A stretch of DNA of 64,000 nt from CAVTSA01 sp963790575 (GTDB taxonomy: Bacteria; Chloroflexota; Dormibacteria; Dormibacterales; Dormibacteraceae), in the NCBI GenBank assembly GCA_963790575.1, contig CAWBPD010000001.1:310001-374000 (forward strand), in the 5' to 3' direction. Within the stretch, counting starts at the first letter, position 1, and each line of letters begins with the position of its first letter. The translations under genes and the position numbers were made by a program. This document shows positions 8,348 through 17,179 of the stretch, piece after piece. Below the pieces are notes generated by a model. The model did no database searches. It saw nothing but the letters and a program-made list of their open reading frames with translations, and was not told the origin of the DNA.

Positions 8348-9096
8348 AGCGCGCCCGCTTCGTGGCCGGCGGCCGGCTGGAGACCGCGACCCTCAGCGAG
8401 CCGGGACTCCTGCGCACCGGCGCCGGGCGCGCGTTCAGCGAGGACGAGGTCACCTTCCTGCCTCCGACCCAACCGACCAAGGTGGTGGCCCTGGCCCTCA
8501 ACTACGCCTCCCACGCCGCCGAGCTGGAACTGGCGGAGCCGGAGGAGCCGGCCCTCTTCTTCAAGTCTCCCAACACATGGGTCGGGCACCGCGGCGCCGT
8601 CATCCATCCCGATGGGATCCAGTACATGCACTACGAGGTGGAGCTGGCGGTCGCCATCGGCGAGCAGTGCCGGCGGGTGCCGGCCGAGCACGCGCTGGAG
8701 CGGGTGGGCGGCTACACGATCGCCAACGATCTGGTGATCCGCGACTTCGTGACCAACACCTTCCGCCCGCCGCTGCGAGGCAAGTGCTGGGACACCTTCT
8801 GTCCGCTCGGGCCGTATCTGGTGAGCGAGGAGATCGAGGACCCGCAGGCTCTGGGCCTGCGCGCCTACGTCAACGGTGAGCTGCGGCAGGAGGGGTCGAC
8901 CCGCGACATGGTGCGCTCGGTCGCGGAGCTGATCGAGTACGTCTCCTTCTTCATGACGCTGGAGCCGGGGGACCTGATCTTGACCGGCACCCCGAGAGGC
9001 GTCTCCCACATCCATCCCGGCGACCAGATGCGCATGGAGGTGGAGGGGCTGGGGGCACTCGAGAACACCGTGATCCCGGAGGGCGTGGCGCGATGA
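8344..9096 (+). CDS. HpaG/HpcE-like isomerase-decarboxylase (FAH family)
   Basis: 250 aa, GTG/ATG region overlapping the lyase stop by 4 bp. FAH fold with ALNYASHAAE near 51-60, metal ligands E98 and E100 in HYEVELAVAIG, D129 in IANDLVIRD, and PGDLILTGTPRGV near the C-terminus. It differs clearly from the FAH protein at 5.7-6.5 kb. Placed directly before an HpaE-like dehydrogenase and an HpaD-like dioxygenase, it most likely performs the isomerase and/or decarboxylase step on the 5-carboxymethyl-2-hydroxymuconate-derived dioate. Some organisms have both activities in one double-length protein; this is a single domain. Confidence 0.7.
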   Translation: MKRARFVAGGRLETATLSEPGLLRTGAGRAFSEDEVTFLPPTQPTKVVALALNYASHAAELELAEPEEPALFFKSPNTWVGHRGAVIHPDGIQYMHYEVELAVAIGEQCRRVPAEHALERVGGYTIANDLVIRDFVTNTFRPPLRGKCWDTFCPLGPYLVSEEIEDPQALGLRAYVNGELRQEGSTRDMVRSVAELIEYVSFFMTLEPGDLILTGTPRGVSHIHPGDQMRMEVEGLGALENTVIPEGVAR

Positions 9097-10616
9097 GCCG
9101 AACGCAGGCGCCGAGCGCGACCGCGGCCAAGGAGTCGGCGCGGTCGCGCGTGCGCCCGGTCCAGCACCTGATCGACGGCCGTTTCGTCGCCGCCGCCGAA
9201 GGTGGGACGTTCGAGACGCTGGACCCGACCACCAATCAGCCGATCACGACCGTCGCCGACGGGGACGAGGAGGACGTCGACCGGGCCGTCCACGCCGCCC
9301 GTCGCGCCTTCGACGAGGGGCCGTGGCCGCGGCTGGGCGCCGGCCCACGCGCCAAGCTTCTGCGCCGCATCGCGGAGCTGATCGAGGCCGCCGACCAGGA
9401 GATCGCCGAGGTGGAGACCCTGGACACCGGGCTCCCCATCACGCAGGCGCGGGGCCAGGCGCAGCGGGCGGCGCAGAACTTCCGCTTCTTCGCGGCCCAG
9501 ATCGAGGTGATGGCGGGCGAGTCCTTCACCACGCCTCAGTTCCTCAACTACGCGATCCGCAGGCCGGCCGGCGTCGCGGGCCTGATCACGCCCTGGAACA
9601 CCCCCTTCATGCTCGAGACCTGGAAAGTGGCGCCCTGCCTGGCCGCCGGCGACACCTTAGTGCTGAAGCCGGCGGAGTGGTCGCCGCTCTCCGCCGATGT
9701 GCTCGCGCACGCCCTGCAGGAGGCCGGCTTACCCGACGGCGTCGCCAACGTGGTCCACGGCTTCGGCGAGACGGCGGGTGCCCCCCTGGTCGCGCATCCC
9801 GGGGTGCAGCTGATCTCCTTCACCGGGGAGACCACTACCGGGAGCGCGATCATCGCCAACGGCGCCGCCACCCTCAAGCGCTACTCGATGGAGCTGGGCG
9901 GTAAGTCGCCCGTGGTCGTCTTCGCCGACTGTGACCTCGACCGCGCGGTGGACGCGGCCGTGTTCGGGGTGTTCTCGCTCAACGGCGAGCGCTGCACCGC
10001 GGGCACCCGGCTGCTGGTCGAGCGCCCCATCTACGACGAGTTCGTGGGCCGGGTCGCCGAGCGGGCACGGAAGGTCCGGGTGGGGGACCCCTTCGAAGCG
10101 CCCACCGAGCTCGGCCCGCTGATCCATCCCGAGCACCACGCGCGGGTGTCGCGCTACCTGGAGATCGGCAAGGGCGAGGGGCGCCTGATGGCGGGGGGCG
10201 GGCGGCCCCCAGGGCTCGACCAGGGGAACTACGTGGCGGCGACCGTGTTCAGTGACGTCCCCTCCTCAGCGCGCGTCTTCCAGGAGGAGATCTTCGGGCC
10301 GGTGGTGGTCGCGACGCCGTTCGATGGCGAGGAGGAGGCCCTGCGCCTGGCCAACGACGTGCGCTACGGCCTCGCCGCCTACGTATGGACGCGCGATGCG
10401 CAGCGCGGCCAGCGGGTGGCGCAGGGGATCGAGAGTGGGATGGTGTGGCTCAATTCCCAGAACGTCCGCGACCTGCGCACCCCCTTCGGCGGCAGCAAGG
10501 CCTCCGGCATCGGCCGCGAGGGCGGGGAGCACAGCTTCGAGTTCTACTGCGAGCAGCAGACGGTCCACGTGGCGCTCGGCGACGTCCCGGTGCCGCGCTT
10601 TGGGGCCGGCGACTGA
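9093..10616 (+). CDS. hpaE: 5-carboxymethyl-2-hydroxymuconate semialdehyde dehydrogenase
   Basis: 507 aa, ATG 9093 in a 4-bp overlap with the isomerase. Complete aldehyde dehydrogenase: the TPWNTPFM loop, general base E267 in MELGGKSP, nucleophile C301 in NGERCTAGTR, and the QEEIFGPVV and GGSKASGIGREGG ends. The opening (VQHLIDGRF, ETLDPTTNQPI) is that of the HpaE/HpcC group. It would oxidise the semialdehyde made by the dioxygenase encoded next, using NAD+. The assignment to HpaE relies on motif style plus the adjacent hpaD-like gene. Confidence 0.8.
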   Translation: MSRTQAPSATAAKESARSRVRPVQHLIDGRFVAAAEGGTFETLDPTTNQPITTVADGDEEDVDRAVHAARRAFDEGPWPRLGAGPRAKLLRRIAELIEAADQEIAEVETLDTGLPITQARGQAQRAAQNFRFFAAQIEVMAGESFTTPQFLNYAIRRPAGVAGLITPWNTPFMLETWKVAPCLAAGDTLVLKPAEWSPLSADVLAHALQEAGLPDGVANVVHGFGETAGAPLVAHPGVQLISFTGETTTGSAIIANGAATLKRYSMELGGKSPVVVFADCDLDRAVDAAVFGVFSLNGERCTAGTRLLVERPIYDEFVGRVAERARKVRVGDPFEAPTELGPLIHPEHHARVSRYLEIGKGEGRLMAGGGRPPGLDQGNYVAATVFSDVPSSARVFQEEIFGPVVVATPFDGEEEALRLANDVRYGLAAYVWTRDAQRGQRVAQGIESGMVWLNSQNVRDLRTPFGGSKASGIGREGGEHSFEFYCEQQTVHVALGDVPVPRFGAGD

Positions 10617-11656
10617 TGGCGCACCCGGGCGACCGGCAGCCAATGGCGGGCGGCCGGGTGGTGGCGCCGTTCGACACCGTCCGCGCCGCGCACGCCGAGC
10701 TGGTGGTGACCGACGTCGGCCGCTCCCGGGAGTTCTACGTCGACCGTCTGGGCTTCGTCGTCACCGAGGAGACGCCGGATGCCCTGTTCCTGCGCGGGTA
10801 CGAAGACCGCCACCACCACTGCCTGGTCGTGCGCCGCGGTCCGCGCCCGCTGGTGGACCACCTGGCGTTCCTGGTCGCCTCCGACGAGGACGTCGATCGG
10901 GCGGCCCGCTTCTACACCAGCCTTGGGTGTCCCGTCCGCCACCTGGGGCCGGGGGAGGAGCGCGGGCAGGGGAGGGCGCTGCGCGTCCAGGACCCGCTCG
11001 GGTTCCCGTTCGAGTACTACGCGAACATGGAGCGCGTCGACCGCCTGACGCAGCGCTACGACCTCCAGCGGGGCGGCCGGATCCAGCGCCTCGACCACCT
11101 GAATCTGCATGTCCCCGACGTGCAGGCCGGGTTCGACCACTACTTCGGTGACCTCGGCTTTCGCTGCTCCGAGTACATCGAGGGGGACCCGCCCGGTGAC
11201 ACCACGCTCTACGCGGCCTGGCTCTACCGCAAACCGACGGTGCACGACCTCGCGCTGACCGCCGGAGCCGGACCCCGACTGCACCACGTCGCCTTCTGGA
11301 CACCGGACTCGATGGCGATCACCCAGCTCTGCGACCAGCTGGGCGGCGCGCACGTCCACCACCTGATCGAGCGCGGGCCTGGCCGGCACGGTGTGAGCAA
11401 CGCGTTTTACCTCTACCTGCGCGACCCCGACGGACACCGGATCGAGCTCTACTCGGCCGACTACTGGACTGGTGATCCCGACTTCGTGCCCATCCGGTGG
11501 AGCGTGAACGATGACCAGAGGCGCAGCTTCTGGGGGCACGAGGTGCCCGAGCGCTGGTACCGGGAGTCGTCGCTGGTAGCGGACCTGGACGGACACCCGG
11601 TCCCCGTCGCCGAGCCGCCGGTCCGGGAGCGGTCGGTCGAGATCCTGCCGTCGTAG
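10616..11656 (+). CDS. hpaD: 3,4-dihydroxyphenylacetate 2,3-dioxygenase (extradiol, VOC fold)
   Basis: 346 aa from ATG 10616, which shares its A with the hpaE TGA; earlier in-frame starts would run far into hpaE. Two VOC domains: the N-terminal one (AELVVTDVGRSREFYVD) is non-catalytic, the C-terminal one supplies the metal ligands H161 (RLDHLNLH), H223/H224 (LHHVAF) and E277 (HRIELY). The C-terminal tail YWTGDPD, FWGHEVPERWY, LDLDGHPV closely follows homoprotocatechuate 2,3-dioxygenases. It opens the aromatic ring between C2 and C3 with O2 and Fe or Mn. This identifies the operon as an aromatic meta-cleavage pathway. The hydroxylase that makes the catechol is not in the window. Confidence 0.85.
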   Translation: MAHPGDRQPMAGGRVVAPFDTVRAAHAELVVTDVGRSREFYVDRLGFVVTEETPDALFLRGYEDRHHHCLVVRRGPRPLVDHLAFLVASDEDVDRAARFYTSLGCPVRHLGPGEERGQGRALRVQDPLGFPFEYYANMERVDRLTQRYDLQRGGRIQRLDHLNLHVPDVQAGFDHYFGDLGFRCSEYIEGDPPGDTTLYAAWLYRKPTVHDLALTAGAGPRLHHVAFWTPDSMAITQLCDQLGGAHVHHLIERGPGRHGVSNAFYLYLRDPDGHRIELYSADYWTGDPDFVPIRWSVNDDQRRSFWGHEVPERWYRESSLVADLDGHPVPVAEPPVRERSVEILPS

Positions 11657-11689
11657 AGGCGGGGACAGAATTCCAGAGGGAGGTGCACG

Positions 11690-13337
11690 GTGCAGATCAC
11701 CGGCGGTCAGGCAATGGCGCGGCAATTGGTCGCGGAAGGGGTCGAGGTCATCTTCGGGCTCCCCGGCGTGCAGCTGGACTGGGGAGTCGATGGACTGGCC
11801 CGGGATGGGGACTCCATTCGTTTCATCACCACCCGGCACGAGCAGGCGACCACCTACATGGCGGACGGCTATTCACGCGCGTCGGGGAAGGTCGGGGTGG
11901 CGATGGTGGTCCCCGGGCCCGGGGTGCTGAACTCGCTGGCCGGACTCGCCACCGCCTACGCCTGCAACTCGCGAGTGCTGCTGATCGCGGGACAGGTGGC
12001 CAGCCGCCTCATCGGGCAGGGCCGCGGGGTCCTTCACGAGATCCCTGACCAGACCGCGATCCTGCGCACGCTGACCAAGTGGACGGGGCGCGCGGAGACG
12101 CCGGCAGAGGTGCCGGGATTGCTTCGGGAGGCGTTCCGGCAGCTCGGGACCGGACGCCCGAGACCGGTCGCGGTGGAGCTGCCGCCTGACGTCCTCCAGC
12201 GCGTGGGGGAGTGTGAAGTGGTGCCGCCGGCCACGCCGGAGCCGCCGCTCGCCCCCGACCCGGTGCTGGTCGAGGAGGCGGCCAGGCTGCTGGCGGCCGC
12301 GCAGCTTCCCGGTCATCGCGGTGGGAGGCGGGGTCATCGTCTCCGGCGCCACCCAGGCGGTGCTCTCCCTCGCCGAGCTGCTGGGGGCCCCGGTCCTTCG
12401 CAGCTCCTTCGGCCACTCCGCGGCGCCCGACGCGCATCCGCTGGTGGCGCCGACGCAGCAGACGCCGCGGGTCCTGGAGCGGGCGGACGTCGTGTTCGCG
12501 ATCGGGACGCGCTTTGTCAACCGCCGCGGAACCCCGATGCCGGTGCCCGAGGGGACAAAACAGATCGCTCTCAACATCGACGACGGCGACACCATCGGCG
12601 CGCGCACCTACGATGTGGCTCTGATCGGAGACGCCGAGCTGGGGACCCGCCAGGTGGAGGAGGCGGTGCGTCGGCTGGGACCCCGCGGCACGGGCGGCGC
12701 CGGACGGCAGCTGGTGGCCGAGACCAAGGCGGCGGCGGCCGACGACCTGGAGGCGCTGGAGCCACAGATGTCATGGGTGAGCGCGGTGCGAGCCGGGCTG
12801 GCGGATACCGGCGTGGTCGTCAACGACCTGACCCAGGTCGGGTTCGTCGCCGAGCTCGGCTTCGAGGTGCGGGACCGGTTCTCGTTCGTCACCGCCGGCT
12901 ACCAGGGCACGCTCGGCTTCGGGTTTCCGACCGCGCTCGGCTTCAAGGTGGGCGCGCCGGACCGGGATGTCTGTGTGCTGGCGGGGGACGGCGGCTTCGG
13001 CTACGCGCTGCAGGAGCTCTCGACGGCGCGCGCGAACCACATCGGGGTGACGGTGCTGCTCTTCGTCGACGGCTGGTGGGGCAACGTGCGGCGCACGCAG
13101 AAGGAGGACTTCGGGGGACGCTACCTGGGCACGACACTGGTGAACCCGGATTTCGTGGATCTGGCCCAGTCGTTCGGCGTCCGGGCCTGGGCCGTCGGCG
13201 ACCCGGACCGGCTGTCGCGGCTCCTGCGCGAGCGGCGGGGCGCGACGGAGCCGGCGCTGATCGTGGTCCCGCAGGGCGAGGTCCCGTCCCCCTGGGATCA
13301 GATCCTCTGGACGTCCGCCACCCCCGCCACGCGCTGA
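11690..13337 (+). pseudogene. TPP-dependent enzyme (acetolactate synthase/benzoylformate decarboxylase-like), frameshifted
   Basis: GTG 11690 follows a strong AGGGAGG site. The first about 200 codons give a TPP-enzyme N-terminal (PYR) domain: VEVIFGLPGVQLDW, the catalytic glutamate in TTRHEQATTYMADGYSR, PGPGVLNSLAGLA. At about 12,300 the frame changes (LLAAAQ then RSFPVIAVGGGV). The second frame carries the central domain and the TPP-binding C-terminal domain, with GDGGFGYALQEL as the GDG motif and a Trp-rich WWGNVRR segment. The joined protein would be about 548 aa, normal for the family. It follows the hpa-like operon by 33 bp. One missing or extra base separates a whole enzyme from a broken one, so an assembly error should be considered. 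Confidence 0.75.
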
Positions 13338-13348
13338 CCCCCCGTTCC

Positions 13349-13379
13349 CGAGTGCCGGCATTCAGGGTCTCCAATGGCC
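13349..13379. repeat. Short direct repeat on the 3' flank of the group II intron
   Basis: CGAGTGCCGGCATTC at 13349, continuing as AGGGTCTCCA and GGCC, recurs at 15314 and 24978 with G for A at one place. The copies lie just outside both ends of the group II intron and at the junction of the tandem duplication. Confidence 0.7.
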
Positions 13380-13396
13380 CGCAAAACGCCGCCGAG

Positions 13397-13464
13397 TAGC
13401 CGGGGGGAGTTTCACCCCCCGGCCCTCACAGAACCGGACGTGAGCCTCTCGACTCATCCGGCTC
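13397..13464 (-). ncRNA. Group II intron domains V and VI
   Basis: On the minus strand, GAGCCGGATGAG and CTCACGTCCGGTTC (13431-13464) form the conserved 34-nt domain V hairpin with its GAGC and GGTTC ends. It is followed by a GC-rich hairpin, GGCCGGGGGG with CCCCCCGGC around GTGAAACT (about 13400-13422), which is domain VI and should hold the branch-point A. The 3' splice site should lie within a few bases of 13397. Confidence 0.8.
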
Positions 13465-13477
13465 GTGCCACCCAACC

Positions 13478-14896
13478 TCACGGCTGCGATCCCAAACGCC
13501 AATGGAGGAACAGCCCGGGCGAACCCCGGGCCACCCGGCGCAGGAAGCGGTAGGCCGCTGCCCACCCTTCACGCAGCCGCTTGTACTTGCGTCTCACCCA
13601 ACCCGCGAGGTGCTGGTTGAGGGTCCAGAGCAGGGTATGCATAGCCGACCTGGTGTACGCGCCGTAATAGTTGAGCCAGCCTCGTACCCGGGGGTTCACC
13701 CACCGGGCCAGATGGGACAGGCTCGTGCTGGTCCACCGCGAGAGCCGCCAACTACGGACTTCGCCTCGGAGTCGCTTCATCACCTTCGGGCTGACGGCGG
13801 GGTTGAACCCGTCGAAGAACGTGCCCTTCCTGGTCCGGACTCGACGCACTCGGAACTCGTAGGACAGGAACTCGAACTTCGTGCACGGGTGCTCCTCGGT
13901 CCGATTTCCATCCTTGCAGTACACGATCCGCGTCTTCTCCCGGTTCAGCTCCAGGCCGCACTCCTCCAGCCGTCGGTCAATCCGCTCCTTGACGTATTCC
14001 GCTTGCGTTTGGCTGACGCAGTGCACCACGACGTCATCCGCGTACCTCTCGAACCCGATGGCCGGGAACGTCCGCGCCATCCAGGCATCGAAGCAGTAGT
14101 GCATGAACAGGTTGGCCAGCAGCGGCGAGATGGCTGACCCCTGCGGGCTTCCCCGATCTCGCGCTGCCAGGCTGCCGTCCCCACGTTGCAACGGCGCTTT
14201 CAGCCACCGTTCCACGTAGAGGAGAAGCCATTTCAGGTGGGTGTGCTTGTCCACCGCCTTCAAGATCAGGTGGTGGGGGATGGTGTCGAAGAACGCTTTG
14301 ATGTCCAGGTCGATGACCCAGTCCGTCTTCCAGCACCGCTCCCGGCAGCGCCCCACGGCCTGCTTCGCAGATCGCCCTGGCCGGTACCCGTAGGAGTCGG
14401 GGTGGAAGATTGGCTCCACCTCCGGCTCCAGGTACATGCAGGCCACGGTTTGGGCTATCCGGTCGGCCACCGTGGGCACTCCCAGCACCCGCATGCCACC
14501 GTTCGCTTTCGGTATCTCTACCGCCCGCACCGGCGGCGGAAAGTAGCTCCCCGAGGACATCCGGTTCCAGAGCTTGTAGAGGTTCCCCTTGAGGTCCCTT
14601 TCGAACTCGGCCAGCGATTCCCCGTCGACGCCTGGGGCCCCTTTGTTGGCACGTACGTGCCGGTATGCATCCATCACGATCCTTTTCGAGATCGCAAACG
14701 GTTTCGGCTTGACCGTCGGCTCCTCCTGCTCCGGCAGTTGCCCGTCCACCAAGCCCGGGTGACCCGCCCCCTTTGCTCCACCCGAGTTACCAGGCTTCTC
14801 AGCTCCTATGGGACGGTCCGACACTGCGCGCCGCCTCGGTACTCTCCCCCTTGCGGATTGGCCGCTTGTGGGTTCTCCCTCTCGCGGGTTAGCCAT
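13478..14896 (-). CDS. ltrA: Group II intron reverse transcriptase/maturase
   Basis: 472 aa from ATG 14896. The RT domain spans roughly residues 70-330: GVDGESLAEFE, RVLGVPTVADRIAQ, the palm block DLDIKAFFDTIPH, RGSPQGSAISPLLANLF, and the catalytic YADD near residue 285. The maturase X domain follows (LNYYGAYTRSAM, GWVRRKYKR). The protein ends with SPGLFLHWRLG, and there is no HNH endonuclease domain, as in the endonuclease-lacking classes. It would bind the intron RNA, aid splicing and reverse-transcribe it into new sites. The frame is intact, and domain V lies just downstream as expected. Confidence 0.9.
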   Translation of the reverse strand: MANPREGEPTSGQSARGRVPRRRAVSDRPIGAEKPGNSGGAKGAGHPGLVDGQLPEQEEPTVKPKPFAISKRIVMDAYRHVRANKGAPGVDGESLAEFERDLKGNLYKLWNRMSSGSYFPPPVRAVEIPKANGGMRVLGVPTVADRIAQTVACMYLEPEVEPIFHPDSYGYRPGRSAKQAVGRCRERCWKTDWVIDLDIKAFFDTIPHHLILKAVDKHTHLKWLLLYVERWLKAPLQRGDGSLAARDRGSPQGSAISPLLANLFMHYCFDAWMARTFPAIGFERYADDVVVHCVSQTQAEYVKERIDRRLEECGLELNREKTRIVYCKDGNRTEEHPCTKFEFLSYEFRVRRVRTRKGTFFDGFNPAVSPKVMKRLRGEVRSWRLSRWTSTSLSHLARWVNPRVRGWLNYYGAYTRSAMHTLLWTLNQHLAGWVRRKYKRLREGWAAAYRFLRRVARGSPGLFLHWRLGSQP

Positions 14897-15384
14897 CGAC
14901 TTCGACCGCGACGACCACTCCCGCCCTATCGGTGCGCAGCTTCACGCGTTCCACGTTGGCGCCTGAACCGGGCTCGCGCCGCCTGTACGCCGGATGCCGC
15001 CTGGGCAGCACGACAGGTCTCCCCCAGGCTCGTCCCGAGGCCACTCGCATCCTCGGTTTCGACATCGGTAATGCCTCTCGACGCGTCATCGGACGGTTCA
15101 CTTTCGTTCGCCTTCCCGGTTCACACCTGACACCCTCTTCCGGGCGCCTTTTCCGCAACGCTCACCACCCCGGCCGTTGTGCCGGCGCAGCTTGCGGTGG
15201 TTTGGAGCCTCCCCCTGCATGGGCGGCTCCGGGGGGCCTACCCCCATCGCCAACGCAGCACCCTCTCGGGTCGTCCTCCTACATCAGATCAACCTCCGAG
15301 GTTCGCGTCGCAACGAGTGCCGGCATTCGGGGTCTCCACGGCCAGCATTCGGGCTTCGGAGTCGTGTCCCTATAGGATCGCGGG

Positions 15385-16347
15385 ATGCGCTATCGCCCTC
15401 TCGGCCAGTCAGGCCTGCTCGTCTCCGTCGTCGGACTCGGATCCAACCAGTTCGGGGGCCGCCTCGACCTGGGTGGAACGCGGGCGGTGGTCGACGCCGC
15501 CCTCGACGCCGGCATCACGCTGATCGACACCTCCGACACGTATGGCGGCGGGGGTGGGTCTGAGGAGCTGCTCGGCCGCGTGCTGGAGGGTCACCGTTAC
15601 GACGTGGTGCTGGCGACCAAGTGGGGCCACCAGAAGAGCGACATGGGCTACGGGCCGGCGGCGGGACTGAAGGGCGGCCGCGCCTACATGCGGCGGGCGG
15701 TGGAGGCATCCCTGCGGCGGCTTCGGACCGACTACATCGACCTCTACCAGCTGCACACCCCTGACCCGCTGACCCCGATCGAGGAGACCCTGGCGGCGGG
15801 GGACGAGCTCGTCAAGGAGGGGAAGGTCCGCTACCTCGGCCACTCCAACTTCGCCGGCTGGCAGATCGCGCAGGCGGCGCACGTGGCCGAGGCGGGCGGG
15901 TGGACGCCGTTCATCTCGGCCCAGAACCACTACTCGCTCCTGGAGCGGGACGTCGAGCGCGAGGTGATCCCCGCCTGCGACAACTACGGCCTCGGCATGC
16001 TCCCCTTCTTCCCGCTCGCGATGGGGCTGCTCACCGGCAAGGTGACGCGCGACGGGGGAGCGCCGGAGGGCACCCGCCTCCACGGTCGCGACTCCTATTT
16101 GTCCGAGTCCAAGTTCGACCGCGTGGAGGCTCTGCAGGCGTGGGGCCAGGAGCACGGTCGCTCGCTGCTCGAGATCGCGATCGGTGGCCTCGCCGCGCAG
16201 CCAGCGGTGGGCTCGGTGATCGCGGGTGCGACCTCGCCCGAGCAGGTCCAAGCCAACGCCCAGGCCGGCGAGTGGGAACCGACCGAGGAGGAGCTGGAGG
16301 ACATCGATCGGCTGGCGCCGTCCAAGGCGCCGGGTCCCCCGCGGTAG
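15385..16347 (+). CDS. Aldo/keto reductase (copy 1)
   Basis: 320 aa. An AKR (beta/alpha)8 protein: the N-terminal MRYRPLGQSGLLVSVVGLGSNQFG, the active-site aspartate and tyrosine in DTSDTYGGGGGSEELLG, the lysine in LATKWG, and a C-terminal NADPH-binding part (IAGATSPEQVQANA). It reduces aldehydes or ketones with NADPH; AKR11-14-like general reductases have this look. It is followed 9 bp later by the DUF1445 gene, so the two are likely cotranscribed. The copy at 25.0 kb encodes the same amino acids, with only silent changes noticed (DTY codon, ETL codon). Confidence 0.85.
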   Translation: MRYRPLGQSGLLVSVVGLGSNQFGGRLDLGGTRAVVDAALDAGITLIDTSDTYGGGGGSEELLGRVLEGHRYDVVLATKWGHQKSDMGYGPAAGLKGGRAYMRRAVEASLRRLRTDYIDLYQLHTPDPLTPIEETLAAGDELVKEGKVRYLGHSNFAGWQIAQAAHVAEAGGWTPFISAQNHYSLLERDVEREVIPACDNYGLGMLPFFPLAMGLLTGKVTRDGGAPEGTRLHGRDSYLSESKFDRVEALQAWGQEHGRSLLEIAIGGLAAQPAVGSVIAGATSPEQVQANAQAGEWEPTEEELEDIDRLAPSKAPGPPR

Positions 16348-16356
16348 GGTGGAGGC

Positions 16357-17172
16357 ATGACGGGCGCGGACCTCGACCTGACCCACGCGAGCCCGGTCGC
16401 GGTCCGCTCGCTGATCCGAGCGCGCGGCTACACCGGTCCCACCAGCGGCCTCTGCCTCGGTCACCTGCAGGCAAACCTCGCCATCCTTCCCGCCGAGGCG
16501 GCGGACGAGTTCCGCGCCTTCTGCGAGGCCAACAGCCAGCCGATGCCGCTGGTGGACGTGACCGCGCCCGGCGATCCGGAGCCGGCGCAGGTGGCGCCGG
16601 GCGCCGATCTCCGCACCGACCTTCCGCGCTACCGGGTCTACCGCCGGGGCGAGGTGGCCGGCGAGGTCACCGACATCCGGGATCTGTGGCAGGACGACTT
16701 CGTCGGGTTCCTCCTCGGCTGCAGCTTCTCGGCCGAGAACCGGCTGCTGGAGGCTGACGTCCGGCTCCGCCACCTCGAGGCGGGACGCAACGTCCCCATG
16801 TTCGTGACGTCGATCCAGTGCACTCCCGTAGGCCGCTTCCACGGGCCGATGGTGGTCTCGATGCGGCCGATCCGCCGGGATCAGGTGGAGCTGGCGGCGG
16901 ACGTGACGGCCGAGCTTCCGCTGGCTCACGGCGCTCCGGTCAACGTCGGGGAGCCCGAGCGGCTCGGCATCCGGGACCTGGCCCACCCCGACTTCGGCGA
17001 CGCGGTGGTGCCGGAGGAAGACGAGGTGCCGGTCTTCTGGGCCTGCGGCGTAACCCCGCAGGCCGTGCTGATGGAGGTCAAGCTCCCGCTCGCCATCACC
17101 CACGCCCCCGGCCACATGTTCATCGCCGATACGCCGGAGTGCGACGTGATCGGGCGCCGCACCGTGGCGTAA
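16357..17172 (+). CDS. DUF1445/YcsI-family putative hydro-lyase (copy 1)
   Basis: 271 aa. Family marks of the D-glutamate cyclase/putative hydro-lyase group: TSGLCLGHLQANLAILP near residues 28-44, DFVGFLLGCSFSAENRL near 108-124, FHGPMVVSMRP, and WACGVTPQAV with THAPGHMFIAD at the C-terminus. The reaction is uncertain; members are cytoplasmic and often sit near amino-acid or oxoprolinase-type catabolic genes. Compared with copy 2, a roughly 110-bp stretch near 16,740-16,850 has about 20 substitutions while the surrounding sequence is nearly identical. Confidence 0.75.
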   Translation: MTGADLDLTHASPVAVRSLIRARGYTGPTSGLCLGHLQANLAILPAEAADEFRAFCEANSQPMPLVDVTAPGDPEPAQVAPGADLRTDLPRYRVYRRGEVAGEVTDIRDLWQDDFVGFLLGCSFSAENRLLEADVRLRHLEAGRNVPMFVTSIQCTPVGRFHGPMVVSMRPIRRDQVELAADVTAELPLAHGAPVNVGEPERLGIRDLAHPDFGDAVVPEEDEVPVFWACGVTPQAVLMEVKLPLAITHAPGHMFIADTPECDVIGRRTVA

Positions 17173-17179
17173 CGCGTAC

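Larger units (their letters stand above)
13397..15316 (-). mobile_element. Group II intron, minus strand
   Basis: Read on the minus strand, the element starts near 15316 with TTGCGACGCGAACC (close to the group II GUGYG start) and ends near 13397 just after the domain VI hairpin. It carries one RT/maturase ORF, and the roughly 420 bp between 14897 and 15312 hold no other gene and should be intron domains I-III. Total length is about 1.9 kb, usual for a bacterial group II intron with ORF. The exact splice ends need structure prediction. The intron lies between two imperfect 28-bp direct repeats, and its 5' end coincides with the left edge of the 9.66-kb duplication. Confidence 0.75.

Noticed and set aside
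13478..14896. Reverse transcriptase as part of a retron, DGR or abortive-infection system
   Set aside because: A domain V/VI hairpin follows immediately and the protein has a maturase X domain, so it is a group II intron enzyme; no template/variable repeat or msr-msd was seen.
15409..17115. 568-codon minus-strand frame across the aldo/keto reductase and DUF1445 genes (and its copy at 25.1-26.8 kb)
   Set aside because: It spans two recognisable genes in antisense and has the low-complexity composition of a shadow frame; the plus-strand products have full family motifs.
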